The notes beneath the pieces were generated by a model, which was given only the letters and a program-made list of their open reading frames with translations, had not been told where the DNA came from and ran no database searches. A DNA stretch of 64,000 bases, taken from Rubellimicrobium roseum. Lineage in GTDB: Bacteria > Pseudomonadota > Alphaproteobacteria > Rhodobacterales > Rhodobacteraceae. Both the position numbers and the translations under genes were made by a program. The stretch is taken from contig NZ_VDFV01000011.1 in assembly GCF_006152145.1 (NCBI RefSeq), forward strand, positions 43,481-107,480, in the 5' to 3' direction. This document shows positions 37,566 to 46,306 of this stretch, in pieces. Positions within the stretch are counted from its first letter, which is position 1, and each line of letters begins with the position of its first letter.

Positions 37566-38058
37566 AACGGCCCACTTCGGACGGCCGCAGGTTCGCGCCG
37601 ATGAACCAAGCGTCCTTGTCGACCTGCCGGCTCACCTCGGTGAGGATGTCGGCCGTGTCCTCGTCGCCCGCCTCGCCCGCCTCGTCGATGGCCTCGCGCA
37701 GGTTCGCGCCCACCGCCACGAATCGGTCCCGCAGCGCCTCGAGGTGCTGCTCGATGGCGACGATGTCGGTGGGGTAGGGCTCCACCCGGCTCGCCCGGGC
37801 CGCCGCCTCGACGGTCCCCCGCGCGAGGCCACCCAGGATCACCGCGCGCTCGGCCATCAGGTCGGCGCTCTCGCGCAACCGGTCGGCCACCTTGTCGAGC
37901 AGTTCGTGGACGCCGATGAAGCCCGGCCCCTTCAGGTTCCAGTGCGCCTCCTTGACCGACAGCGTGAGCGCGATGGCGTCCGCGAGGTTGGCGTTCAGCA
38001 GGTCCGCCATGCGGGTGCGGGTCTGGGCGTCGAGGCCTCCGGCAAAGGATTCGGGCAT
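37564..38058 (-). CDS. dps: Dps-family DNA-binding/ferritin-like protein
   Basis: Dps forms dodecamers that store iron using H2O2 and protect DNA in stress. The 164-residue protein contains the ferroxidase segment KEAHWNLKGPGFIGVHELLDKVADRLRE with the inter-subunit His and Asp ligands. No Lys-rich N-terminal DNA-binding tail is present. The ATG at 38058 has GGAGAGCGAC just upstream; an in-frame ATG at 38070 lacks a ribosome-binding site. It lies between ftsK and lolA on the opposite strand. Confidence 0.92.
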   Translation of the reverse strand: MPESFAGGLDAQTRTRMADLLNANLADAIALTLSVKEAHWNLKGPGFIGVHELLDKVADRLRESADLMAERAVILGGLARGTVEAAARASRVEPYPTDIVAIEQHLEALRDRFVAVGANLREAIDEAGEAGDEDTADILTEVSRQVDKDAWFIGANLRPSEVGR

Positions 38059-38246
38059 GTCGCTCTCCATTCTGGCGCGGGGGCACGGGGCACGGCCCCC
38101 GTTCGCGCCGGCACAAGCCGGACGAGCCGTGCCCGGTTCCGCCTCCCGCTATTCCCTGCGTGACCGGCCGTTATCGCCTGACGGCGGGCTCCGGGGCCAA
38201 AGGGTGCTATATTCCACCCCGGCATCAAATCTCGAAGGACCCGACC

Positions 38247-38840
38247 ATGCCCCTCCGCCACCTCCTCGCCGCCGCTGCGATCGTCGTGGCCGCCCCGGTG
38301 AGCGCCCAGCAACTCTCGCTGGGCGAGATCTCCGGCTACCTGAACGCGCTGCAGACGGCGACCGCGGGCTTCACCCAAGTCAACGTCGACGGCAGCATCT
38401 CGACGGGCACGCTCTACCTCAAGCGCCCCGGCCGCATCCGGTTCGAGTACGCCGACGCCTCGGCGCTGTTCCTGGCCGGGGGCGGGCAGGTCGCCGTCTT
38501 CGACGCCGCCTCGACCGAAGGGCCGCAGCGCTTCCCGCTCAGCGAGACGCCACTCTCGATCATCCTGGCCGACAACGTGGATCTGGGCCGCGCCGGCATG
38601 GTCACGGGCCACACGTCGGACGGCACCACGACCACCGTGACGGCGCAGGACCCGCAGCACCCCGACTACGGCTCGATCCAGCTCGTCTTCACCGCGAGCC
38701 CCATAGAGCTGCGCCAATGGGTCGTCACCGACGGCAGCGGCAACCAGACCACCGTGGTCCTGAACGATCTCCAGCCCGGGGTGCGCATCGGCGACCGCGC
38801 CTTCAACATCCAGGCCGCCATGAGCGACTGGGGCGGCTGA
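38247..38840 (+). CDS. lolA: Outer-membrane lipoprotein carrier LolA-like
   Basis: LolA ferries lipoproteins from LolCDE to the outer membrane through the periplasm. The 197-residue protein has a signal peptide (residues 1-20, ending VSAQ) and the LolA/LppA beta-barrel: GEISGYLNALQTATAGFTQV, LYLKRPGRIRFEY and PIELRQWVVTDGSGNQTTV in order. A TATATT -10-like element lies at 38208-38213 without a convincing -35. It is downstream of ftsK but split from it by the reverse dps gene. Confidence 0.9.
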   Translation: MPLRHLLAAAAIVVAAPVSAQQLSLGEISGYLNALQTATAGFTQVNVDGSISTGTLYLKRPGRIRFEYADASALFLAGGGQVAVFDAASTEGPQRFPLSETPLSIILADNVDLGRAGMVTGHTSDGTTTTVTAQDPQHPDYGSIQLVFTASPIELRQWVVTDGSGNQTTVVLNDLQPGVRIGDRAFNIQAAMSDWGG

Positions 38841-38846
38841 TCCCGG

Positions 38847-39428
38847 TCAGGCCCGCCGGCAGGAATGAAGCTGGGCGTCGTACATCGCCGCCCGGCTCTC
38901 CAGGTCCGCCGCCACCCGCATGAGCCAGGCCTTCTCGCGATAGCTCTGCCGGGCGTAGCCGCCGCGCCCCTCGTGATAGGCGAGGTACTGGTTCTCGGTG
39001 TCATGCAGCGGGATGCCCAGCTCGGCCGTGGTCTGGGCCATGTACCAGCCCATGAAGTCGGTGGCGTCGAAGATGTCGTCGCGCCGGCCGCGCCCCTGTG
39101 CCCTTTGGTACTCGTCCCAGGTGCCGTCGAGAGCCTGGCTGTAGCCGTAGGCCGAGCTCTGCCGCCCGACGGGAATCACCCCTAGCGCGTACTGGTGCGG
39201 CGGCCGCGCGTTCCCCACGAACTTCGATTCCTGGTAGAGGATCGCCATCTGCACGGCGACGGGCACGCCCCAGCGCCGTTCGGTGGCGCGGAACGCGCGG
39301 GAATAGCTCGGCCGCTGCGCCAGGATGCTGCAGGCGTTGTCGAGCTCCCGGGGGGCGGAATACTCCCGCTGGCCGCCGCAGGCCGCCACAAGGAGGACGA
39401 GCGCCAAGGCGCGCAGTTGCTTGCTCAT
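38847..39428 (-). CDS. Lytic-transglycosylase-like lipoprotein
   Basis: A 193-residue lipoprotein with signal MSKQLRALALVLLVAAC (lipobox VAAC, Cys17). The mature domain has the SLT-type fold: VPVAVQMAILYQESKF with the probable catalytic Glu67, then SSAYGYSQALDGTWDEYQ and NQYLAYHEGRGGYARQSY. It is an SLT domain of the kind seen in small membrane-bound murein hydrolases. Expected role: local peptidoglycan cleavage at the outer membrane. It converges with lolA (6 bp between stops) and is divergent from hspQ. Confidence 0.82.
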   Translation of the reverse strand: MSKQLRALALVLLVAACGGQREYSAPRELDNACSILAQRPSYSRAFRATERRWGVPVAVQMAILYQESKFVGNARPPHQYALGVIPVGRQSSAYGYSQALDGTWDEYQRAQGRGRRDDIFDATDFMGWYMAQTTAELGIPLHDTENQYLAYHEGRGGYARQSYREKAWLMRVAADLESRAAMYDAQLHSCRRA

Positions 39429-39648
39429 GCTCGATGTCCCTCAGACTCGGGCGCCGGGTTGGTCCCGGCGGTTCTTGGGGCCGAGTGTAGCAGCCTCGTG
39501 GCCCGCGGCAAACCGTCTTGCTGCGCCCGACCTTGTGAGCGGGCCACTGTTGGGAAGAAGTGGACGGACTGTTTCTGGCATAACTGCGGCGGAATTGTGG
39601 ACTTTACGTCCAGATCGGCGCCTAATCACATCGAAAGGGGACGGCCTC

Positions 39649-39975
39649 ATGCAGACCACATGCGCCAAATACTCTCTGGGCCAGGTGCTGCGGCACCGCA
39701 CCCATCCGTTCCGCGGCGTGGTCTTCGACGTCGATGCCAGCTTCTCGCGGACCGAGGACTGGTATCTCGCCATCCCCGAGGACAGCCGTCCCCGGCGCGA
39801 CCAGCCCTTCTACCATCTCTTGGCGGAAAACGCCGAGGGCGCCTCCATCGCCTACGTGTCCGAGCAGAACCTCGTCCCCGACACGTCGGGCCAGCCCGTG
39901 GACCATCCCGACCTGACCGACCTCTTCGGTCCCTACGAGGACGGGCATTACCCGCTCCACGTCCAGCTCAACTGA
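39649..39975 (+). CDS. hspQ: Heat-shock protein HspQ
   Basis: HspQ is a small hemimethylated-DNA-binding-fold protein that influences DnaA stability and acts as a Lon specificity factor. The 108-residue protein has the family motifs KYSLGQVLRHRTHPFRGVVFDVD, QPFYHLLAEN, AYVSEQNLVPD and GHYPLHVQLN. A 220-bp region lies upstream; I looked for a sigma32 promoter there and found none clear. A TGGAC-TTTAC-GTCCA inverted repeat lies at 39598-39612. A GC hairpin follows the gene. Confidence 0.93.
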   Translation: MQTTCAKYSLGQVLRHRTHPFRGVVFDVDASFSRTEDWYLAIPEDSRPRRDQPFYHLLAENAEGASIAYVSEQNLVPDTSGQPVDHPDLTDLFGPYEDGHYPLHVQLN

Positions 39976-39990
39976 GGCAGCCGGTTCCGC

Positions 39991-40029
39991 CGGCGCCGGG
40001 AGGGGTGGGGGCCTGGTCCCCCGGCGCCG
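39991..40029 (+). terminator. Stable hairpin after hspQ
   Basis: CGGCGCCGGG (39991-40000) pairs perfectly with CCCGGCGCCG (40020-40029). It lies 15 bp beyond the hspQ stop. There is no T-run, so it is a 3' stabiliser or factor-dependent end. The next 165 bp before the GAF gene hold no ORF that I can support. Confidence 0.45.
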
Positions 40030-40196
40030 ACGGTCCGTGCCTTGATTCCTGCCTGATCCCTCCAGGAGGCCGTATCGGGGCTGCAATCCGGCGGCACGGC
40101 GGCGTTGCGTGGCCAGAGCATTGCGCAGCCGGAAACGATGCTGGACAAGCCTGCCGCGAGCGGGCCTGATCCCGCGACGAGCCCGGAGATCGCCCC

Positions 40197-40655
40197 ATGC
40201 GCGCCGACTACCCCGACCTCCGCCGCCGGATCGCGGCCCTCACCGAAGGCGAGGACGACGCCGTGGCCCTGATGGCCACCGTCGCCTGCGAGATCCACCA
40301 CGCCGACGACCGCTTCGACTGGACGGGCTTCTACCGCGTGGTCGCGCCAGACCTCCTGAAGATCGGTCCCTACCAGGGCGGGCACGGCTGCCTCGTGATC
40401 CCCTTCGCGCGCGGCGTCTGCGGCGCGGCGGCGCGGACGGGCGAGGTGCAACTCGTCCCCGACGTCGAGGCGTTCCCCGGCCACATCGCCTGCTCCTCCT
40501 CGACCCGGAGCGAGATCGTCCTGCCGGTCCGCGATGCCGCCGGTGACCTGATCGCCGTCTTCGACATCGATAGCGACGAGCCGGCGGCCTTCGACGAGCA
40601 GGACGCGCGGGAACTGGCTGCGATCCTGTCCGACACCTTCGGGCGCCTGGCGTGA
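40197..40655 (+). CDS. msrC: Free methionine-(R)-sulfoxide reductase (GAF)
   Basis: fRMsr reduces free L-methionine-(R)-sulfoxide. The 152-residue protein is a single GAF domain with the three catalytic cysteines Cys65 (GGHGCLVIPF), Cys75 (ARGVCGAAA) and Cys99 (GHIACSSSTRSEIVLP); their spacing of 10 and 24 residues matches that of E. coli MsrC (84, 94, 118). The stop overlaps the GTG of the GFA gene (GTGA), suggesting a joint role in sulfur or aldehyde stress. Confidence 0.93.
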   Translation: MRADYPDLRRRIAALTEGEDDAVALMATVACEIHHADDRFDWTGFYRVVAPDLLKIGPYQGGHGCLVIPFARGVCGAAARTGEVQLVPDVEAFPGHIACSSSTRSEIVLPVRDAAGDLIAVFDIDSDEPAAFDEQDARELAAILSDTFGRLA

Positions 40656-41377
40656 GGGGCTCCTGCCACTGCGGCGCCGTCCGCTTCGAGACGCGGGGCC
40701 CGCCTCGCCGGACCTCGATCTGCCACTGCTCGCAATGCCGCCGGCAGTCGGGGGGCACCTGGGCCTCGGCCGACCTCGCGCGCGGCGACGTGACGATCAC
40801 CGGCGAGGTCCGCTGGTACCACGCGACCGACCGGGCCCAGCGCGGCTTCTGCCCGACCTGCGGCGCCTTTCTGTTCTGGGAGGATGAGGCGTCGGACGAG
40901 ATCGGCGTGGCGCTGGGCGCCGTCGACGGCCCCACGGAGCTTGTCGTGCTGCGCCATCTCTACGTGCCCGATCCGGCGGCCCAGCCCGGCGGCCCGCTCC
41001 GGGACGCCTGTCTCTGCGGCGCGGTAACGGTCACCTTGGACGCCGACCCCGGCGCGATCACCGCCTGCCATTGCGTGCAGTGCCGAAAGACCTCGGGCCA
41101 TGTCCCCCACAGCCTGGACGACCCCGACCGCCTCTCGCGGATCGAGGGCGAGGTCGCGACCTTCCAAAGCCCCGGCGGCGCGCTCCGCAGCTTCTGCCCG
41201 ACCTGCGGCACCAAGATCGCCTTCGACGGCCCCACGGGCCTCCTGTCGCTCGAGGCGGGCCTTTTCGACGCGCTGGCCGGCCGCGCGCCCGATCTCCACA
41301 TCTTCACGGCCTTCAAGGGCGACTACTACGACATCCCCCCGAACGTTCCGGCCGCCCCGGAGGCCGGCCCGGACTGA
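40652..41377 (+). CDS. Tandem-GFA zinc protein (two GFA/CENP-V domains)
   Basis: GFA-fold proteins are zinc-binding and include glutathione-dependent formaldehyde-activating enzyme. Here two full copies are fused in 241 residues. Domain 1 has Cys5/7, Cys24/26/29 and Cys67/70; domain 2 has Cys120/122, Cys139/141/144 and Cys182/185, the same C-x-C, C-H-C-x-x-C, C-x-x-C layout. Single-domain proteins of about 130 residues are the common form. The substrate is unknown. The GTG start overlaps the msrC stop. Confidence 0.85.
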   Translation: MRGSCHCGAVRFETRGPPRRTSICHCSQCRRQSGGTWASADLARGDVTITGEVRWYHATDRAQRGFCPTCGAFLFWEDEASDEIGVALGAVDGPTELVVLRHLYVPDPAAQPGGPLRDACLCGAVTVTLDADPGAITACHCVQCRKTSGHVPHSLDDPDRLSRIEGEVATFQSPGGALRSFCPTCGTKIAFDGPTGLLSLEAGLFDALAGRAPDLHIFTAFKGDYYDIPPNVPAAPEAGPD

Positions 41378-41483
41378 GGGCCCTTCCCTTGGTCCCCGAT
41401 ATCCCGGGAGAGAGCCGCAGGCGCGGGAGCCGGGCCCTCATCCACCCTTGCCAGCCGCATCCCGCTCGGCCACATGGCCCCGC

Positions 41484-42131
41484 ATGGACGCTGCCTACAA
41501 CCCGCCCACCGACCCGCTGAAGATCCTCCACGACGACCACGAGATGGTCTTCGTCGACAAGCCCGCAGGCCTCCTCTCGGTCCCCGGCAAGGGCGAGCAC
41601 CTGGCCGACTGCCTGATCGAGCGGGTCCGCAAGGTCTTTCCGACGGTGCTGCTGGTGCACCGGCTCGACCGGGACACCTCGGGCGTGATGGTCTTCGCGC
41701 TCACGCCCCTCGCCCAGCGCCACCTGGGCTGGCAGTTCGAGGAGCGGAAGGCGAAGAAGACCTACCTCGCCCGCCTATGGGGCGAGATGGCGGAACGGGA
41801 CGGGGTCGTGGACCTGCCCCTGATGGTCGACTGGCCCAACCGCCCCAAGCAGATGGTCCACCCGGACGGCCGCCCCGCCGTCACCCGGTGGAAGGCGCTC
41901 AAGCGCGGCGGCAACGAGACGCGCGTGCGGCTCTTCCCCGAGACGGGCCGCTCGCACCAGCTTCGCGTCCACATGGCCGCGCTCGGCCACCCGATCCTGG
42001 GCGACCCCTTCTACGCCGAAGGTCCGGCGCGCGACGACCACGCGCGCCTCATGCTCCACGCCGAAAGCCTTCAGGTCCGCCACCCCGACGGAGGACGGAC
42101 CTTCAAGGTGACCTCGCTGGTCCCGTTCTAG
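41484..42131 (+). CDS. RluA-family pseudouridine synthase
   Basis: A 215-residue RNA pseudouridine synthase lacking an S4 domain, like RluA (23S U746 and tRNA U32). Catalytic Asp62 lies in [13 protein letters not shown], and the family segments KTYLARLWG and [26 protein letters not shown] follow in order. The exact target cannot be assigned. The ATG at 41484 gives an N-terminus similar to RluA. Its TAG stop shares a CTAG with the convergent dapA stop. Confidence 0.88.
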   Translation: MDAAYNPPTDPLKILHDDHEMVFVDKPAGLLSVPGKGEHLADCLIERVRKVFPTVLLVHRLDRDTSGVMVFALTPLAQRHLGWQFEERKAKKTYLARLWGEMAERDGVVDLPLMVDWPNRPKQMVHPDGRPAVTRWKALKRGGNETRVRLFPETGRSHQLRVHMAALGHPILGDPFYAEGPARDDHARLMLHAESLQVRHPDGGRTFKVTSLVPF

Positions 42132-43000
42132 TTGATGAGGCCCGCGTGGCGCATCGCCGCGCGGATCGCGTCCTTCACCCGATCGGTCGGCGGCAGGAGC
42201 GGCGAGCGCACCTCCTCCGAGCACATCTCCAGGACCGAGAGCGCGTATTTCGCGCCCGCGACGCCCGGCTCCAGGAAGATCGCCTCGTGCAGCGGCATCA
42301 GCCGGTCATGCAGCTCCAGCGCCGCCGCGTAGTCCCCGCGCAGCGTCGCCTCCTGGAACTCGGCGCAGAGCCGGGGCGCGACGTTCGCCGTCACCGAGAT
42401 GCAGCCCCGTCCGCCATGGGCGTTGAAGCCCAGCGCCGTCGCGTCCTCGCCTGACAGTTGCACGAAGTCCGCCCCGCAGGCGATGCGCTGCTTGGGCACC
42501 CGGCTCAGGTCCCCGGTGGCGTCCTTGACCCCGATGATCGCGGGCAGCTTCGCCAGCTCCCCCATCGTGGCGGGGATCATGTCCACCACCGACCGGCCGG
42601 GGATGTTGTAGATCACGATGGGCAGGCCCACCTCGGCCACGGCGCGGAAATGCGCGATCATCCCGGCCTGCGTGGGCTTGTTGTAGTAGGGCGTGACCAC
42701 CAGCGCCGCGTCGGCTCCGGCCGTCTTGGCGGCCTCCACCAGCCGCACCGCCTCGATGGTGCTGTTCGAGCCTGCGCCCGCGATTACCGGCACCCGGCCT
42801 GCGGCCAGCCGCACCACCTCGGCCACGACGAAGTCGTGCTCCTCGTGGCTCAGGGTCGGGCTCTCGCCCGTGGTCCCCACCGGCACCAGCCCATGCGAGC
42901 CCTCGGCGATCTGCCATTCTACCAGCCGCTTGAGCGCATCCAGGTCCAGCTTGCCATCGCGGAAGGGGGTGACGAGGGCGGGAAGCGAGCCCTGGAACAT
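42128..43000 (-). CDS. dapA: 4-hydroxy-tetrahydrodipicolinate synthase
   Basis: DapA condenses pyruvate with aspartate semialdehyde in lysine/DAP synthesis. The 290-residue TIM barrel has the Schiff-base Lys159 ([10 protein letters not shown]), Tyr131 (VIYNIPGRS) and Thr43-Thr44 ([10 protein letters not shown]). Length is standard. It is convergent with the rluA-like gene over a shared CTAG and divergent from slt across 181 bp, so two cell-wall genes share one intergenic region. Confidence 0.96.
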   Translation of the reverse strand: MFQGSLPALVTPFRDGKLDLDALKRLVEWQIAEGSHGLVPVGTTGESPTLSHEEHDFVVAEVVRLAAGRVPVIAGAGSNSTIEAVRLVEAAKTAGADAALVVTPYYNKPTQAGMIAHFRAVAEVGLPIVIYNIPGRSVVDMIPATMGELAKLPAIIGVKDATGDLSRVPKQRIACGADFVQLSGEDATALGFNAHGGRGCISVTANVAPRLCAEFQEATLRGDYAAALELHDRLMPLHEAIFLEPGVAGAKYALSVLEMCSEEVRSPLLPPTDRVKDAIRAAMRHAGLIN

Positions 43001-43113
43001 TTCGGCGGTCCTTTCCGTTGATCCACCATGCGATCCGGGGGCCGTGGCCCCGGCATCACGGCGCGGGAACCCCTAGACGGTTTTCCGCCGACTGCCAAGT
43101 TAGTGACTTGCCC

Positions 43114-43133
43114 GTTGCATCCCTGCCTGCAAC
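43114..43133. promoter_or_regulatory. Inverted repeat upstream of slt
   Basis: GTTGCA (43114-43119) and TGCAAC (43128-43133) form a perfect 6-bp inverted repeat with 8 bp between. It lies 48 bp before the slt ATG in the dapA-slt divergent region and is a plausible operator for a dimeric regulator. Confidence 0.3.
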
Positions 43134-43181
43134 CCTAAGGTGGAATTCCCTCGAATCCACTTTCCGGCAGCAGGCGCCCCC

Positions 43182-45311
43182 ATGCGATTCTCGGAACGTC
43201 CGGCCTCGGCCGCCCGCCGCCTTGCGGCGTCCCTTTTGGCCGTCCTGGTCGCGACAGCCCCCGCCTGGGCCGAGCCCACGTCGCTGGTCGCGCTGCGTGA
43301 CGCCATGCGTGAGGTCCGGCAGGGCGACTGGGAAAGCGCCTTCGCGGCCGCCGAGAAGGGCGGCCCCGTGGTGGAGTCACTGGTGGACTGGCAGGCGCTG
43401 CGCGACGACGGCGGCGAGTTCCGCGAGTACGCCCGCTTCCTCGCCGCCCATCCCGACTGGCCCGACCTCGACGACCTGCGCGCCAGCGGCGAGACCTCGA
43501 TCCCTGTCGGCGCCACCCCGGCGGATGTGCTGGCCTATTTCGGTGACGCCCTGCCCCAGACGGGCCGCGGCGCCGTGGCGCTGGCCAGCGCGCTCATTGC
43601 CGAGGGCCGCGAGGGCGAGGCCCGCCGCGTGGTCGAGCGGGTCTGGCTCACCCAGCCCCTCAACGACGCGGGCACGGTCACGCTGGCGCAGGCCTTTCCC
43701 GACTGGCTCGCGCCCCTCCACGCCCGGCGCGCCGACGCGATGCTCTGGCGCTGGCGCACCTCCGACGCCCAGCGGATGCTGCCCTACCTGTCCCCGGCCC
43801 GGCAGACCCTCGTGCGCGCCCGGATCGCGCTCATCCGGGGCGGCGGCGCGGACGCGCTGATCGACGACCTGCCCGCGGCGCTGAAGGCCGATCCCGGTCT
43901 GGCCTACGACCGCTATAACCACCTGGCAGAGGACGGCGACTACTCCGAAGCGCTGGAGATCCTGCGCGCCCGCACCGGCTCGGCCGCCGACCTGGGCGAG
44001 CCCTATCGCTGGGCCGCCTGGCGCGCGCAGATCGCCCGCTGGCTTATGCGCGAGGGGCGCCCCGCCGAGGCCTACGAGATCGCGACCCGCCACCGGCTCA
44101 CGGAGCACAGCGAGGCCTACGCCGACCTCGAATGGCTCGCGGGCTATCTGGCGCTGCGCCAACTCGACCGGCCGGAAACGGCGCTCCTCCATTTCCGCGC
44201 TTCCCAGAAGTCCGTCTCCGGTCCCATCTCGCTGTCCCGCGCCCTCTACTGGCAGGGCCGCGCACTCGAGGCGCTGGGCCGCGACGGCGAGGCGCACGAG
44301 GCCTATGCCGAGGCCGGTCGGAACCAGACCGCCTTCTACGGCCTCCTCGCCGCCGAAAAGGCCAGCCTTCCCCTCGACCCCCGCCTGACGGGGCAGGAGG
44401 ACTTCGGCGACTGGCGTCGCTCGCCCGCGATGGCGGCGCCCCTGCCGCAGGCGATGCTCCTCCTCCTCGCCGCCGGCGAGCGGCAGGACGCGCTGCGCTT
44501 CGCGCTCCAGATCGCGCGGACGGCAGACCGCCCGGCCATAGGCCAGCTCGCCCAACTCCTCGAAGAAATGCACGAGCCCTACATTGCCGTCCTCGTCGGC
44601 AAGGCCGCCGTGGAGCGGGGCATTGTCGTCCCCACCGCCTATTTCCCGATCCACCCGATGGCGCGCCAGGACTGGCCAGTCGAAGCCGACCTCGCGCTGT
44701 CCATCGCGCGGCGGGAATCCGAGTTCAACGCGGGCGTCTCCTCGCCGGTCGGCGCGCAGGGCCTGATGCAGCTCATGCCCGGCACCGCGCGCGAGGTGGC
44801 GGGCCAACTGGGCCTGCCCTATTCCCAGGCCCGCCTGACCGACTGGGAGTACAACGCCGCGCTGGGCACCCGCTACCTCGCCACGCTGGAGGAGATGTTC
44901 GGCACCTCGCCGGTCCTGATCGCGGCCGGCTACAACGCGGGCCCTGGCCGTCCGCGCCAATGGATGGGCCGCCGGGGCGACATTCGCGACGACGGCGTGG
45001 ACGTGGTCGACTGGATCGAGCACATCCCCTTCGCGGAAACCCGCACCTACGTCATGCGCGTCTCCGAATCGATCCCGGTCTACCGCGCGCGCCTGACAGG
45101 CGAGACCAACGGCCCCGTCCGCTTCACCGCGCTCCTCAAGGGCGAGCCGCCCTTCATCCGCCCCGAGTCGCGGCCGCGCCTCGTGGACGCGACCACCCTC
45201 GTGCCCGTGGAGCGGCTCTCCACCTCCTCCGCGCCCCCGGCCATCGCCGCCGCTGCGGCGGCCGAGGTCGCCAAGGCCCCGCTGCGCCCCGTCGCGCGTC
45301 CCGAGGGCTGA
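43182..45311 (+). CDS. slt: Soluble lytic murein transglycosylase
   Basis: Slt cleaves glycan strands to 1,6-anhydro-MurNAc products. The 709-residue protein has a signal peptide (residues 1-31, ending PAWA), a long alpha-superhelical region (about 40-470) and a C-terminal SLT domain with catalytic Glu512 in SIARRESEFNAG, then SPVGAQGLMQLMPGTA and AAGYNAGPGRP. I chose the ATG at 43182, which gives a clean signal; a GTG at 43140 would add 14 residues. It is 50 bp upstream of a GlcNAc-kinase-like gene, consistent with turnover and recycling. Confidence 0.93.
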   Translation: MRFSERPASAARRLAASLLAVLVATAPAWAEPTSLVALRDAMREVRQGDWESAFAAAEKGGPVVESLVDWQALRDDGGEFREYARFLAAHPDWPDLDDLRASGETSIPVGATPADVLAYFGDALPQTGRGAVALASALIAEGREGEARRVVERVWLTQPLNDAGTVTLAQAFPDWLAPLHARRADAMLWRWRTSDAQRMLPYLSPARQTLVRARIALIRGGGADALIDDLPAALKADPGLAYDRYNHLAEDGDYSEALEILRARTGSAADLGEPYRWAAWRAQIARWLMREGRPAEAYEIATRHRLTEHSEAYADLEWLAGYLALRQLDRPETALLHFRASQKSVSGPISLSRALYWQGRALEALGRDGEAHEAYAEAGRNQTAFYGLLAAEKASLPLDPRLTGQEDFGDWRRSPAMAAPLPQAMLLLLAAGERQDALRFALQIARTADRPAIGQLAQLLEEMHEPYIAVLVGKAAVERGIVVPTAYFPIHPMARQDWPVEADLALSIARRESEFNAGVSSPVGAQGLMQLMPGTAREVAGQLGLPYSQARLTDWEYNAALGTRYLATLEEMFGTSPVLIAAGYNAGPGRPRQWMGRRGDIRDDGVDVVDWIEHIPFAETRTYVMRVSESIPVYRARLTGETNGPVRFTALLKGEPPFIRPESRPRLVDATTLVPVERLSTSSAPPAIAAAAAAEVAKAPLRPVARPEG

Positions 45312-45361
45312 CGCGCCCCTCGTTCCCGTGCCAGTCTGGCGCGGGGCAGGGAGGGGACGGC

Positions 45362-46306
45362 ATGACGGCAGGCACCTGGGTCGCCGCGCTGGACGGCGGC
45401 GGCACCAAGACGGCGGTGGCGCTTGCCGACCGCCGGGGCGAGGTCCTGCGGCGGCCCTCCGGTGCTGGCTGCAACCCGCAGGACGGCTCCGGCTGGGACG
45501 GGGTCCTGCGCACCGCCGTGACGGACGCCCTCGACGCTCCGGGAGGGCTCGCGGCCATGATGCTGGGCCTGCCTGGCCATGGCGAGGTCCCCGCCCATGA
45601 CGCCGCCACGCTCGCGCTTCTGCGCGACCTTCTCCCTGTCCCCTTCGAGCCCGTGAACGACGTGGCCCTTGCCCATCTCGGGGCCTTCGGCGGCGGCTTC
45701 GGCGTTCTCGTCCTGTCGGGCACCGGTTCCATGGCCTGGGCGCGGGGTCCCGCGGGCGAGGTGCGGGTGGGCGGCTGGGGCGACCTCCTGGGCGACGAGG
45801 GCAGCGCCCATGCCATTGGCCGCGCGGCTCTGACGGCGGCCGCCCGCGCCCTCGACGGCCGCCTCCCGCAGGCCCGCCCCTTCGCCGACGCGCTCCTGCC
45901 GGGGCTGGGGTCCGAGGCCACGGGCCCCTTCGCGCCCCTGACCTGGCTCATGGCGCAGGAAGCCGGCCCTCGCCCCGCCCTGGCCGGGGTGGCGCGGCAG
46001 GTGGATGCCCTCGCGCAGCAGGGGGACGAGACGGCGGCGGCGATCCTGGAGGAGGCGGGCGACGACCTCGCCTGGGCCGCCCGTACGGCCGCGCAGAGGG
46101 CGGGGTTGCCCGGACCTTCGCCCTGGGTCCCTGCCGGAGGCGTGTTCCAAAGTCGGGCGGTCCTGGCCGCCGTGACGGATCGGCTCGGCCCCCCGTCTGA
46201 TCCGCAGCTCTCCGTGCTGGGCGGCGGCCTTCTCCGCGCGGCGCGGCTCGCGGGCTGGAACCCCGATGCCGCCTGGGCCGCCCGAATCGAGACCGCGCTC
46301 CGCTAG
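45362..46306 (+). CDS. BadF/BadG-type ATPase, N-acetylglucosamine-kinase-like
   Basis: A 314-residue protein of the ASKHA fold. The phosphate-1 motif is ALDGGGTKTAVA (8-19), the phosphate-2 region is VLSGTGSMAWA, and an adenosine motif VLGGGLLRAA is near the end. The family covers GlcNAc and glucosamine kinases and BadF-like activators; the short single-domain form and its place behind slt favour a sugar kinase in peptidoglycan recycling. That role is inferred. It shares a CTAG stop with the convergent rsmD. Confidence 0.8.
   Translation: MTAGTWVAALDGGGTKTAVALADRRGEVLRRPSGAGCNPQDGSGWDGVLRTAVTDALDAPGGLAAMMLGLPGHGEVPAHDAATLALLRDLLPVPFEPVNDVALAHLGAFGGGFGVLVLSGTGSMAWARGPAGEVRVGGWGDLLGDEGSAHAIGRAALTAAARALDGRLPQARPFADALLPGLGSEATGPFAPLTWLMAQEAGPRPALAGVARQVDALAQQGDETAAAILEEAGDDLAWAARTAAQRAGLPGPSPWVPAGGVFQSRAVLAAVTDRLGPPSDPQLSVLGGGLLRAARLAGWNPDAAWAARIETALR

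Noticed and set aside
39429..39648. Sigma32 (heat-shock) promoter for hspQ
   Set aside because: CTTG-type elements are present (39517, 39532) but no matching -10 occurs at proper spacing.
40030..40196. Riboswitch upstream of msrC
   Set aside because: Short stems such as CCTCC/GGAGG exist, but nothing matches a SAM or other known aptamer.
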